Shown: piece after piece, positions 52,318 to 60,904 of the stretch
How the letters are laid out: the number at the start of each line of letters is the position of its first letter
Numbering within the stretch: position 1 is the first letter of the stretch
Source of the DNA: Kribbella caucasensis
Lineage (GTDB): Bacteria; Actinomycetota; Actinomycetes; Propionibacteriales; Kribbellaceae
Direction of reading: 5' to 3'
Length of the DNA stretch: 64,000 nucleotides
NCBI RefSeq assembly: GCF_004361855.1
Contig: NZ_SNWQ01000001.1
Span: forward strand, 248,001 to 312,000
Notes under the pieces: generated by a model
The model's database searches: none
Seen by the model: only the letters and a program-made list of their open reading frames with translations
What the model was told of the DNA's origin: nothing
Program-made: the position numbers and the translations under genes

Positions 52318-53805
52318 ATGTCCACTGCCGAGACGCCGACGGAAGGCCGGCCGGTAGTACTGCGCGGCGGCACCGTCCTGACCATGGACGACAACCACGC
52401 CGTTCTGACTGGTGCGGACGTTCTGGTCGACGGAGACCGGATCGCCGCCGTCGGCCCGGCTCTCGACGTACCCGACGGCACGTTCGAGATCGACGCGCGC
52501 GGGGGCATCGTGATGCCGGGCATGATCGACACCCATCGGCACATGTGGCAGACCGCGATGCGGGCGTACGGCGCCGACTGGACCCTGACCCAGTACTTCG
52601 TCTGGTACTACCTCGAGCACGGCCGACTCTTCCGGCCCGAGGACATCTACGCCGGCAACCTGGTCTCCGCCTGGGAATCCCTCGAGGCGGGGGTGACCAC
52701 CACGGTGGACTGGTCGCATGGGTTACAGACCGTCGATCACGCGGAGGCGGCCGTGGACGCCCTGCAAGCCGTGCCCGGCCGATTCGTCCTTGCCTACGGC
52801 AACATTCAGGCGGGGCCCTGGGAGTGGACCGCCGACAAGAGCGTCCGGGCGTTCCTGGAGCGCCGCCGGGCCGAAGCGGATGACCTGCTCGGCCTCCAAC
52901 TCGCCTTCGATGTCACCGGCGACCCGGCCTTTCCGGAGCGGGCGGCCTTCGAGGTGGCCCGGGAGCTCGGGCTCGGCGTGACCACGCACGCCGGGGTATG
53001 GGGCGCGACCAACGATGACGGCATCCGGCTGATGCACGAGAACGGGTTCATGACGCCCGACAACATCTACGTCCATGCCGCGACGCTGACCACCGACTCC
53101 TACCAGCGGATCGCCGCGAGTGGCGGCTCGGTTTCGGTCTCGACGGAGTCCGAGCAGAGCGCCGGCCAGGGGTACCCGCCCACCTGGCAGGTCCGTCGGT
53201 ACGGCATTCCGGTCTCACTCTCGATGGACACCAGCGTCTGGTGGAGCGGCGATCTCTTCTCGGCGATGCGCACCACCCTCGGCGCCGACCGATCCCGCGA
53301 GCATCTCGAGGCGCACATGAAGGGCGACACCGTGACCCATACGCACCTGCGCGCCGAGCAGGTCGTGGACTGGGCCACCCGCGGCGGCGCTCGAGCGCTC
53401 GGCCGGGACGATCTCGGCAGCCTCGAACCAGGCAAGAAGGCCGATGTCGTGCTGATCAAGAACGACGCCTCCCCGGTGTCGTTCCCGCTGCTGAACCCCT
53501 ACGGTCAGGTCGCGTTCCAGGCGCAGCGCGGCGACGTGCACACCGTTCTCGTCAACGGCCGGGTGGTGAAGTACCAGCACGAACTGGTCGGCGCCGACCT
53601 GCCCGCCGTACGACGTACCGTCGAAGCCACGATCGACCACCTCCGCGCAGCGATGGGTGACGAGGCCTGGGCCGGCGGGATGAACCCCGATCTGCCGCAC
53701 GACGAGGTCCTGGACAACCCGTACCAGTACACGGAGTACAAGTCCGAGTCGACGCGGGAGGCGAGGGGGAGCATGTTCGGCGACCCCGGCTCGGCGGACA
53801 GGTGA
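52318..53805 (+). CDS. ATZ/TRZ-type amidohydrolase (deaminase/hydrolase)
   Basis: 495 residues from ATG 52318 with GGAGGAG upstream. Cytosine-deaminase-like TIM barrel: metal residues His73-x-His75 (DTHRHMW), His224 (TTHAG), His253 (VHAATL) and Asp304 (SMDTS); C-terminal LEPGKKADVVLI. It would hydrolyse an amine, chloride or cyclic amide from an aromatic or N-heterocycle. The usual HxxE glutamate after the third His is Val227 here. It is divergent from the CaiB-lig operon (212 bases between starts) and followed by an iclR gene, so it probably feeds the same pathway. Confidence 0.87.
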   Translation: MSTAETPTEGRPVVLRGGTVLTMDDNHAVLTGADVLVDGDRIAAVGPALDVPDGTFEIDARGGIVMPGMIDTHRHMWQTAMRAYGADWTLTQYFVWYYLEHGRLFRPEDIYAGNLVSAWESLEAGVTTTVDWSHGLQTVDHAEAAVDALQAVPGRFVLAYGNIQAGPWEWTADKSVRAFLERRRAEADDLLGLQLAFDVTGDPAFPERAAFEVARELGLGVTTHAGVWGATNDDGIRLMHENGFMTPDNIYVHAATLTTDSYQRIAASGGSVSVSTESEQSAGQGYPPTWQVRRYGIPVSLSMDTSVWWSGDLFSAMRTTLGADRSREHLEAHMKGDTVTHTHLRAEQVVDWATRGGARALGRDDLGSLEPGKKADVVLIKNDASPVSFPLLNPYGQVAFQAQRGDVHTVLVNGRVVKYQHELVGADLPAVRRTVEATIDHLRAAMGDEAWAGGMNPDLPHDEVLDNPYQYTEYKSESTREARGSMFGDPGSADR

Positions 53806-53908
53806 CTGCGACGAGCCTTGGCAGCCGTTACCGGCCCGGGCCCGTAGGCTCGTCGTCGATCGGTGGTCCGCGCGGCGGGCCGGGCGGCACCAGCGGAGGC
53901 AGAACCTG

Positions 53909-54739
53909 ATGGCAGGACGAGGCGCGGGTCCCGATTTCGTCGAGTCCCTGGCTCGCGGGCTGGACGTGCTCGCCTGTTTCGACGCCAACCACCGGAGCAT
54001 GTCTCTCAGCGAGGTGGCGACCGCGGCCGGGCTCGCGCGACCGACCGCACGCCGGCTGCTGCTGACGTTGGAGGAGCTCGGTTTCGTCCGGTCGACCGGC
54101 GGGGCGTTCCAGCTGACGCCCAAGGTGCTGACCCTCGGTATGGCGTACGTCGGTGCGCTGGGGTTGTGGGACATCGCCCGGCCTCATCTCGAAGCGCTCG
54201 TGGCCCGCACCGGCGAGTCGTCGTCCATGGCGCAGCTGGATGGGTCGGACATCGTTTACGTCGCTCGGGTGTCGGTGCCGAAGATCATCGCGCTGCGGGT
54301 CGACATCGGGACCAGGTTCCCGGCCGCGCAGACGTCACAGGGCAAGGTGCTGCTCGCCGGTCTGTCTCCCGAGGAGCTTTCGGCGACACTTGCGCAGCCG
54401 AGTCGGGCCGGACTCCCGCCGTACATCGGGCGGTCGGCGGAGCAGCTCCGCGACGAGCTCACCGAGATCCGGGCGCGCGGATGGGCGCTGGCGGATGAGG
54501 AGCTCGCGCCCGGCGTACGGTCGGTGGCGGCTCCGGTACGGGATGGGACCGGAGCGATCAGGGCCGCCATGAACGTGACGGTGCACGCTGCGGAGACGTC
54601 GACCGAGCGGCTGCTTCAGGAGTATCTGCCACTGCTGCTTCGGACAGCCGGTGATGTCAGTGCCGAGTGGGCGCTGTGGCAGTCGCGACCCCATGTCGAG
54701 GTCGGCCAGGTTCAGCGCAAGGACGAGACGTCCGCTTAG
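53909..54739 (+). CDS. IclR-family regulator of lig locus
   Basis: 276 residues. N-terminal winged helix MSLSEVATAAGLARPTARRLLLTLEELGFV, and a C-terminal effector domain with GESSSMAQLDGSDIVYVARV and TSQGKVLLAGL. It is a clear paralogue of the IclR protein at 34712-35497, of the PcaR/PobR subgroup. It lies 103 bases after the amidohydrolase and likely controls that gene and the divergent operon, perhaps through the palindrome at 52138-52151. Confidence 0.92.
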   Translation: MAGRGAGPDFVESLARGLDVLACFDANHRSMSLSEVATAAGLARPTARRLLLTLEELGFVRSTGGAFQLTPKVLTLGMAYVGALGLWDIARPHLEALVARTGESSSMAQLDGSDIVYVARVSVPKIIALRVDIGTRFPAAQTSQGKVLLAGLSPEELSATLAQPSRAGLPPYIGRSAEQLRDELTEIRARGWALADEELAPGVRSVAAPVRDGTGAIRAAMNVTVHAAETSTERLLQEYLPLLLRTAGDVSAEWALWQSRPHVEVGQVQRKDETSA

Positions 54740-54769
54740 CCCTGGCCGGCTGGGCTTTGGCTGCGGCGC

Positions 54770-55465
54770 TCAGCCCTGGCGGGGGTCGACGCCGGCGTAG
54801 TCGCGCCAGACGTACGGCGGGACGTGATCGGTCACCAACTGCAGGAGCTGGAGGCGGTTCATCACCTCGGCGGGAGCATGCGCTCCGTTGTCCCAGCCGA
54901 TCAGTGAGTTGCCCTCGATCCGCCAGCCGATCTCGCCGCGGGCCAGCAGCATCTCCATCATCCGCGGGTGGATCACCGCGTGCCCGAACCGCGGGTCGTC
55001 CGCCTTCACCCGGAACGCCCGGTTGAACTGCTCGCTCTCGAACTGCAGATCGGCGAACCCGAACGCGTTCGCGAGCGCGCCGCCGAAGATCCCCTCGTGG
55101 GTGACCTCCAGGTGCGGCAGCGGCCCGGGGAGCTGCATCACCACGACGCCGAACTTGTGCGTGGTGGTGCGGCGGCGGCCCTTCGAGTCGGTCGAATGGG
55201 TCTGGTAGCTGTAGTCGAAGGCAACGATCTGGCGGCCCTGGTACGGACCGGTGAGCACGTTCTTGACCCGCCGGTTGTCCCCGGTCTGGAACGGCGTACC
55301 GCTCCACTGGCCCGCCAGGCCATGGTTCTCCGGCTGGTACGTGAGCCCTTGCTGGGCGGCGAATGCGGCGAACGCCTCGCGCCGCTTCTTCGCGGCCATG
55401 TAGTTGAAGTAGAAGACGCCGCCGCCGATGACGACGGCGGCCGCGACGATGAGTACTGGTTCCAT
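54770..55465 (-). CDS. Membrane-anchored DUF3137-like protein
   Basis: 231 residues. One N-terminal membrane span (MEPVLIVAAAVVIGGGVFYFNYM) is followed by a basic KKRREA and a soluble domain with NRRVKNVLTGPYQGRQIVAFDYSYQTHS and GEIGWRIEGNSLIGWDNG. The layout resembles DUF3137-type membrane proteins of actinobacteria. Function unknown. Start ATG shares one base with the pyrE stop (TGATG), so it is translated with pyrE, though a pyrimidine role is not implied. Confidence 0.82.
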   Translation of the reverse strand: MEPVLIVAAAVVIGGGVFYFNYMAAKKRREAFAAFAAQQGLTYQPENHGLAGQWSGTPFQTGDNRRVKNVLTGPYQGRQIVAFDYSYQTHSTDSKGRRRTTTHKFGVVVMQLPGPLPHLEVTHEGIFGGALANAFGFADLQFESEQFNRAFRVKADDPRFGHAVIHPRMMEMLLARGEIGWRIEGNSLIGWDNGAHAPAEVMNRLQLLQLVTDHVPPYVWRDYAGVDPRQG

Positions 55466-56010
55466 CAGCCGAGCCCGAGTTCGTCCAGACCGAACACCGT
55501 GCGGTACTCCAGGCCCTCGGACTCGACCTTCTCCTGCGCGCCGGTGGACCGGTCGACGATCACGGCCACCGCGACCACCTCGGCCCCGGCCTCGCGGAGC
55601 GCCTCGACGGCGGTGAGCACCGAACCACCCGTGGTGGACGTGTCCTCGACCGCGAGCACCCGGCGCCCCTTCACCTCCGGCCCTTCGATCCGGCGCTGCA
55701 ACCCGTGCGTCTTCTCGGCCTTGCGGACCACGAACGCGTCCAGCTTGCGCCCCTGCTGAGCGGCCGCGTGCAGCATCGACATGGCGACCGGGTCGGCACC
55801 GAGCGTCAGCCCGCCGACGGCGTCGTACTCCAGGTCCTCGGTCAGCTCCAGCATCGCCGGCCCGATCAGCGGCGCCGCCTCCGCATCCAGCGTGATCCGC
55901 CGCAGGTCGACGTAGTAGTCGGCTTCCTTCCCCGACGCCAGCGTCACCCGCCCGTGCACGATCGCCTTGCTCTTCACCTGTTCCAGCAACGCACCACGGT
56001 CAAAGCTCAT
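55465..56010 (-). CDS. pyrE: Orotate phosphoribosyltransferase
   Basis: 181 residues from ATG 56010 (GGTGG 6-10 bases upstream; a GTG at 56016 would add two). Adds PRPP-derived ribose phosphate to orotate in UMP synthesis. PRPP-binding motif VLAVEDTSTTGGSVLTAVEALREAGA, with SGKEADYYVDLRRI and the hood lysines FVVRKAEKTHG. Length and motifs normal. Likely co-transcribed with the downstream membrane protein gene. No other pyr gene is in the window. Confidence 0.96.
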   Translation of the reverse strand: MSFDRGALLEQVKSKAIVHGRVTLASGKEADYYVDLRRITLDAEAAPLIGPAMLELTEDLEYDAVGGLTLGADPVAMSMLHAAAQQGRKLDAFVVRKAEKTHGLQRRIEGPEVKGRRVLAVEDTSTTGGSVLTAVEALREAGAEVVAVAVIVDRSTGAQEKVESEGLEYRTVFGLDELGLG

Positions 56011-56037
56011 GAGCACCCACCTTAAGCGACGGCGAGC

Positions 56038-56664
56038 TCAGCGCTTCTTTTCGAGGTTGATCAGGTGGCCGAAGGCGATTGAGCGGTCGGGCGAGTGGAA
56101 GAGGTCTTCGCAGGTGGTGAGGGTGATCAGCGACTTGGTGGGGGTTTCTTGGGGTTTGCCGGGGACAGGGTCGAGGACCCAGGTGTCGGACGGCTTGACG
56201 GTGAGGTCGCGTGGAGAGGTGTCGAGTTCGTAGGTGTAGATCGCGTCGGCGGTCTCGACGACAACCTGGTCGCCCTTGCGCAGTTCGAGCAGCTTGCGGA
56301 ACGGCGATCCGTGGGTGACCCGGTGCCCGGCGATCGCGAAGTTGCCCGGAACGCCTGGGAGCTGGGTCTGCGGATAGTGCCCGATTCCACGGGCCAGTTC
56401 ACCCTTGCCGACCCCCTCGACGACCGGTTTCACCCACTCGGCCCCGAACTTGGGGATCCGGACCAGCGTGAACGGCGTACCGGCGGCTGGTTCCTTGATC
56501 GTTGTCTCGGCCCGCCATTCGTCCCGCAGCTCGCGCTCCAGTTGGTCCATCGTCCGGTTCGAGGTGATCCCCGTCCCGAAGTACTGCCAGCCGACCCAGC
56601 CGAGCAGGCCGACACCCGCCAGCAGCAGGACGATCCCCAGTCCCCGTACCACGCCCCGCGCCAT
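56038..56664 (-). CDS. Class E sortase
   Basis: 208-residue transpeptidase with an N-terminal membrane anchor ([18 protein letters not shown]). Catalytic residues: His114 (IAGHRVTHG), Cys185 (LTTCED) and Arg194 (SPDRSIAFG). Class E sortases of high-GC Gram-positives attach LAXTG-type proteins to the cell wall or pili. No substrate with a sortase signal is encoded nearby. ATG 56664 is chosen because it directly precedes the anchor. It is divergent from tdh with 108 bases between. Confidence 0.93.
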   Translation of the reverse strand: MARGVVRGLGIVLLLAGVGLLGWVGWQYFGTGITSNRTMDQLERELRDEWRAETTIKEPAAGTPFTLVRIPKFGAEWVKPVVEGVGKGELARGIGHYPQTQLPGVPGNFAIAGHRVTHGSPFRKLLELRKGDQVVVETADAIYTYELDTSPRDLTVKPSDTWVLDPVPGKPQETPTKSLITLTTCEDLFHSPDRSIAFGHLINLEKKR

Positions 56665-56772
56665 GGCGACCAGTATGCAGTCAGGCTGCAAAGGCTGTGT
56701 ACGACGTGTCGATGGACGCGGACAGCGGCCCGGGATCACGATGATGACGGCAACCAAGCGAGGAGGTACGCC

Positions 56773-57840
56773 GTGAAGGCGCTGGTCAAGGCCGAGAGCA
56801 GGCCCGGACTGTGGCTGCAGGACGTCCCGGAGCCCGTGATCGAGCCGGACGAAGTACTGATCAAGGTACTGCGGACGGGGCTGTGCGGCACCGACCTGCA
56901 CATCCAGAACTGGGACCACTGGGCGCAGAAGAACGTCCCGGTCCCGATGGTCACCGGACACGAGTTCGCCGGCGAGGTGGTCGAGATCGGCGCGGGCGTC
57001 CGGGACGTCGCGGTCGGCGACATCGTCAGCGGCGAGGGTCACCTGGTCTGCGGGCGCTGCCGGAACTGCCGGGCCGGGCGACAGCACCTCTGCATCAAGA
57101 CGCGTGGGCTCGGCGTCCACGTGCCGGGCGCGTTCGCGGAGTACGTCGCGTTGCCGGCGAGCAACGTGTGGGTGCACCGCGATCACGTCGACTTGGACGT
57201 GGCCGCGATCTTCGACCCGTTCGGCAACGCGGTGCACACGGCACTGTCGTTCCCGGTGGTCGGCGAGGACGTGCTGATCACCGGCGCCGGGCCGATCGGG
57301 ATCATGGCCGCCGCGGTCGCGCTGCACGCCGGAGCGCGGAACGTGGTGATCACCGATCTGTCCGATTACCGGTTGGAGCTGGCCCACAAGATCGGCGTCA
57401 CGCACGCGGTGAACGTCGGCCGCCAGTCGATCGCCGAGGCGCAGCGCGAACTCGGGATGCGCGAGGGCTTCGACGTCGGGATGGAGATGTCCGGCCAGCC
57501 GGCCGCACTGCGCGACATGCTCGCGAACATGAACCACGGCGGCAAGATCGCCATGCTCGGCCTGCCGTCCGACGAGATCGCGATCGACTGGAGCACGGTG
57601 GTGCTCAACATGCTGACGATCAAGGGCATCTACGGCCGGGAGATGTTCGAGACCTGGTACTCGATGTCCGTGATGCTGGAACGCGGTCTGGACCTCGGCC
57701 CGGTGATCACCCACCGGTTCGGGTACGCCGATTTCGAGCAGGCCTTCGACGTGGCCCGGCAGGGTCAGTGCGGCAAGGTCATCCTGGACTGGACCACCTC
57801 GACGTACGAGCCTCACCCGACGAATGAAGGAGTGCACTGA
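56773..57840 (+). CDS. tdh: L-threonine 3-dehydrogenase
   Basis: 355 residues from GTG 56773 with AGGAGG six bases upstream. Zinc MDR enzyme: catalytic Cys38 (GLCGTDLHI), [12 protein letters not shown], the structural zinc set [15 protein letters not shown] and the NAD motif [15 protein letters not shown]. It oxidises threonine to 2-amino-3-ketobutyrate, passed to Kbl encoded next with a one-base TGATG overlap. Cytoplasmic; length normal. Confidence 0.96.
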   Translation: MKALVKAESRPGLWLQDVPEPVIEPDEVLIKVLRTGLCGTDLHIQNWDHWAQKNVPVPMVTGHEFAGEVVEIGAGVRDVAVGDIVSGEGHLVCGRCRNCRAGRQHLCIKTRGLGVHVPGAFAEYVALPASNVWVHRDHVDLDVAAIFDPFGNAVHTALSFPVVGEDVLITGAGPIGIMAAAVALHAGARNVVITDLSDYRLELAHKIGVTHAVNVGRQSIAEAQRELGMREGFDVGMEMSGQPAALRDMLANMNHGGKIAMLGLPSDEIAIDWSTVVLNMLTIKGIYGREMFETWYSMSVMLERGLDLGPVITHRFGYADFEQAFDVARQGQCGKVILDWTTSTYEPHPTNEGVH

Positions 57841-59021
57841 TGTTCGGCCGGATGCGTGACGACCTGCTGGGAACGATCGGCGAGATCCGCGAGGCGGGTC
57901 TGTACAAGTCGGAGCGGGTGATCACCTCACCGCAGAACGCCGGCATCTCGGTTGCCGACGGCAAGCAGGTACTCAACTTCTGCGCGAACAACTACCTCGG
58001 CCTGGCCGACCACCCGGAGGTGATCGCGGCGGCCCGGAGCGCGCTGGACGAGTGGGGCTTCGGGATGGCGTCGGTCCGGTTCATCTGCGGCACCCAGCAG
58101 ATCCACAAGGACCTGGAAGGTGCCCTGAGCAACTTCCTCGGCACCGACGACACGATCCTGTACAGCTCCTGCTTCGACGCCAACGGTGGACTCTTCGAAA
58201 CCCTGCTCGGCGCCGAGGACGCGGTGATCTCCGACGAGCTCAACCACGCCAGCATCATCGACGGCATCCGGTTGTCCAAGGCTCGTCGCTTCCGGTACAA
58301 GAACCGCGACATGGCCGATCTCGAGGCACAGCTGAAGGACGCGGCGGACGCGCGGTACCGGCTGATCGCGACCGACGGCGTGTTCTCGATGGACGGGTAC
58401 GTCGCCCCGCTGGACGAGATCTGCGACCTGGCCGAACGGTACGACGCCCTCGTCATGGTCGACGACTCGCACGCCGTCGGCTTCGTCGGCCCCGACGGCG
58501 CCGGCACCCCGTCGCTGTTCGGCGTCAAGGACCGCGTAGACATCGTCACCGGCACCCTCGGCAAGGCCCTCGGCGGCGCCTCGGGCGGCTACGTCTCCGC
58601 CCGGGCCGAAATCGTCGAACTCCTCCGCCAGCGCTCCCGCCCCTACCTCTTTTCCAACTCGCTGGCCCCCTCGGTCACCGCCGCCTCCCTGAAGGCCCTG
58701 GAGTTGATCGGCGGCTCGAGCGACCTCCGCGACAAACTCACCGCCAACACCACCCTCTTCCGCACCAAGATGACCGAAGCCGGCTTCGACGTCCTCCCCG
58801 GCACCCACCCCATCAGCCCGGTGATGATCGGCGACGCCGCCCAAGCCGCCCGCCTGGCCGACAAACTCCTGGAACTCGGCATCTACGTCATCGGCTTCTC
58901 CTACCCGGTAGTCCCCCACGGCAAGGCCCGAATCCGAACCCAACTCTCCGCCGCCCACTCCACCGAAGACGTCGAGCACGCCGTAGCCGCCTTCATCGAG
59001 GCCCGCACCGCCCTCGCCTGA
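57840..59021 (+). CDS. kbl: 2-amino-3-ketobutyrate CoA ligase (glycine C-acetyltransferase)
   Basis: 393 residues. PLP alpha-oxoamine synthase: [40 protein letters not shown] and Lys242 in [14 protein letters not shown] forming the Schiff base. It converts 2-amino-3-ketobutyrate plus CoA to glycine and acetyl-CoA. Second gene of the threonine catabolic pair. Codon use shifts to strongly C-ending codons in the last third, with no break in the frame. Confidence 0.97.
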   Translation: MFGRMRDDLLGTIGEIREAGLYKSERVITSPQNAGISVADGKQVLNFCANNYLGLADHPEVIAAARSALDEWGFGMASVRFICGTQQIHKDLEGALSNFLGTDDTILYSSCFDANGGLFETLLGAEDAVISDELNHASIIDGIRLSKARRFRYKNRDMADLEAQLKDAADARYRLIATDGVFSMDGYVAPLDEICDLAERYDALVMVDDSHAVGFVGPDGAGTPSLFGVKDRVDIVTGTLGKALGGASGGYVSARAEIVELLRQRSRPYLFSNSLAPSVTAASLKALELIGGSSDLRDKLTANTTLFRTKMTEAGFDVLPGTHPISPVMIGDAAQAARLADKLLELGIYVIGFSYPVVPHGKARIRTQLSAAHSTEDVEHAVAAFIEARTALA

Positions 59022-59030
59022 TTCGCTTGC

Positions 59031-59044
59031 TTGCGTCCGAAGAG
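59031..59044. repeat. Half copy of the palindromic terminator repeat
   Basis: TTGCGTCCGAAGAG begins 10 bases after the kbl stop and matches the left arm of the hairpins at 2290 and 6323. The complementary right arm is absent, so this is a decayed or truncated copy. Confidence 0.5.
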
Positions 59045-59177
59045 GGTCTGTCCGCTGGCGGGACATAGCAAGAACTGGCGGGATCCCCCATCCCCGAATC
59101 TCAGAGGTTGACGGGGGCGGCATGGACGGTCGGGGCGGCTAGGGTTGACCGGTTCGTCCGCCCCTGTGAGGAGTGTT

Positions 59178-59753
59178 ATGCGTTGGGTGCTGGCTGTTGC
59201 CGGTGTGGTTGGGTTGTTGGGGGTTTCTGGGTGTGCTGGTGGTGAGGAAGGGCCGCAGCCGGTTGCGGCGGTGACGGCTAGTACGTCGGTGACGCCTAGT
59301 GCCACGCCGACGGCCGGTGGGGTCAGGCCGACTGCGGAGCCGACGGTGGTGGCGGCTCCGGTTCGGCTGACGGTGGGGCAGGCTCGGCAGCAGTATCTGG
59401 CGGTGACTCGGCCGTACAACGTCGCGTTGGAGCGGTTCGAGCTTGGGGCGGACAGTGGGGCGTCGCTGCAAACGTTGCAGGGTCGTGCGAAGGCCGTGGC
59501 CGCGGCGAATCTGGCTGAGTCCCGGCAGCTGGCGAAAATCGCCTGGCCGACGATCGTGGCTGCGCAGATCCGGCAGTTGCTGACCATCAACGCCACGGCC
59601 CGGGCGTACTGGTTGAAGGTGGCGGCAGCGGACAGCATGAGCGCGATGGCTCGGCACGTCCAGCGCGCCGCCGAGGCCGGCGGGAAGAGCCCGGCCGCGG
59701 AGATCCGGAAGCGCCTCGGCTTGCCGGAGTACAACGAAGCCGACTACAGATGA
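59178..59753 (+). CDS. Small secreted lipoprotein
   Basis: 191 residues from ATG 59178 (GAGGAG upstream). Lipoprotein signal peptide with lipobox LLGVSGC, then a Thr/Pro/Ala-rich linker (TASTSVTPSATPTAGGVRPTAEPT) and a helical domain (LTVGQARQQYLAVTRPYNVALERFELG). It would be anchored outside the membrane. I do not recognise the domain; function unknown. Only 3 bases separate it from the next gene, so the two are co-transcribed. Confidence 0.88.
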   Translation: MRWVLAVAGVVGLLGVSGCAGGEEGPQPVAAVTASTSVTPSATPTAGGVRPTAEPTVVAAPVRLTVGQARQQYLAVTRPYNVALERFELGADSGASLQTLQGRAKAVAAANLAESRQLAKIAWPTIVAAQIRQLLTINATARAYWLKVAAADSMSAMARHVQRAAEAGGKSPAAEIRKRLGLPEYNEADYR

Positions 59754-59756
59754 CCC

Positions 59757-60842
59757 ATGAGCAAGCTCAGTGGACGGGCGGTCAATCGGGCGACGTTGGC
59801 TCGGCAGTTGTTGCTGGAGCGGTCTGACTGCGGCGCCGTTGAGGCGGTGCAGCGGCTGGCCGGGATGCAGGGGCAGGAGCCGAAACATCCGTACGTCGGG
59901 TTGTGGTCGCGCGTCGACGGGTTCACCGATGAGCACCTGAACAAGGCCATCGAGGAGCGCGAGGTGGTCCGCGCGAGCCTGTTCCGGGGGACGTTGCATC
60001 TGGTGACGGCCGCGGACTATCTGCGGTTCAGGACCACGATCAGCCCGATCTTCGAGGCGGGGCTCAAGATCCTCGGCGATCGGGGCAAGGGGCTGGAGCC
60101 GGACAAGGTGGTCGCGGCCGCGCGGCGGATCCTGGCGAAGGAGCCCCTCACGTTCACCGAGATACGGGACGCGCTGGTGACCGAGTTCCCCGAGGTGAAC
60201 GACCGGGCGCTCGGGTTCTGCACGCGGATGATGGTCCCGCTGGTGATGTTCCCGACGGACACGCGATGGGGCTGGCCCGCGAACGCCCGATTCACACCGG
60301 CCGAGGAGTGGCTGAAGGCGAAGCTCCACGCCAGCGCAGCACCGGAAGAGCTGGTCACCCGGTATCTGGAGGCGTTCGGGCCTGCAACGCCGGCCGACTT
60401 CCAGACGTGGTCCGGGTTGACGAAGGCCAAGTCGTACTTCGACGCCGTGGAACTCGAGACCTTCACGGACGAGGCGGGCAAGACCTTGTACGACGTACCG
60501 GGTGGTCCTCGGCCGGATGAGGAGACCCCGGCACCCGTGAGGTTCCTGCCCGAGTTCGACAACTTGTTGCTGTCGCACGCGAAACGCGAACGGATCATCG
60601 CCGACGAACACCGCCCGGCCGTGTTCACCAAGAACCTGCGGGTGAAGTCGACGTACCTGGTCGACGGGGTGGTCGCGGGCGTCTGGTCGGCCGAGAAGAA
60701 GCGTGGTGTGGCGACTCTCACGCTGACCCCGTTCGGGCGGTTGCCGAAGTTGACGCAGGCGGAACTGGAGCGCGAGGGGAGCGCGTTGCTGCGGTTCCTG
60801 GAGCCGGACGCGAAGACCTACGACCTGGTTACGGCCGGTTGA
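59757..60842 (+). CDS. HTH_42 (AlkZ/YcaQ-like) DNA glycosylase-family protein
   Basis: 361 residues of the winged-helix HTH_42 superfamily. The catalytic QxQ signature of AlkZ/YcaQ glycosylases is visible as Gln38-Gly-Gln40 in LAGMQGQEPKHPYVGLWSR. Other family blocks are LVRASLFRGTLHLVTAADY in slightly changed form and LLPEFDNLLLSHA-like FLPEFDNLLLSHAKR. AlkZ proteins remove bulky alkylated or cross-linked bases, often for self-resistance to genotoxins. No toxin pathway is adjacent, so general DNA repair is likelier. Start is 3 bases after the lipoprotein stop. Confidence 0.82.
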   Translation: MSKLSGRAVNRATLARQLLLERSDCGAVEAVQRLAGMQGQEPKHPYVGLWSRVDGFTDEHLNKAIEEREVVRASLFRGTLHLVTAADYLRFRTTISPIFEAGLKILGDRGKGLEPDKVVAAARRILAKEPLTFTEIRDALVTEFPEVNDRALGFCTRMMVPLVMFPTDTRWGWPANARFTPAEEWLKAKLHASAAPEELVTRYLEAFGPATPADFQTWSGLTKAKSYFDAVELETFTDEAGKTLYDVPGGPRPDEETPAPVRFLPEFDNLLLSHAKRERIIADEHRPAVFTKNLRVKSTYLVDGVVAGVWSAEKKRGVATLTLTPFGRLPKLTQAELEREGSALLRFLEPDAKTYDLVTAG

Positions 60843-60904
60843 TGAGGTTGTTGTCACACGTCAGATGACTGGGCTGGGACCCAACGCAGGGGTGGAATGG
60901 ACAG

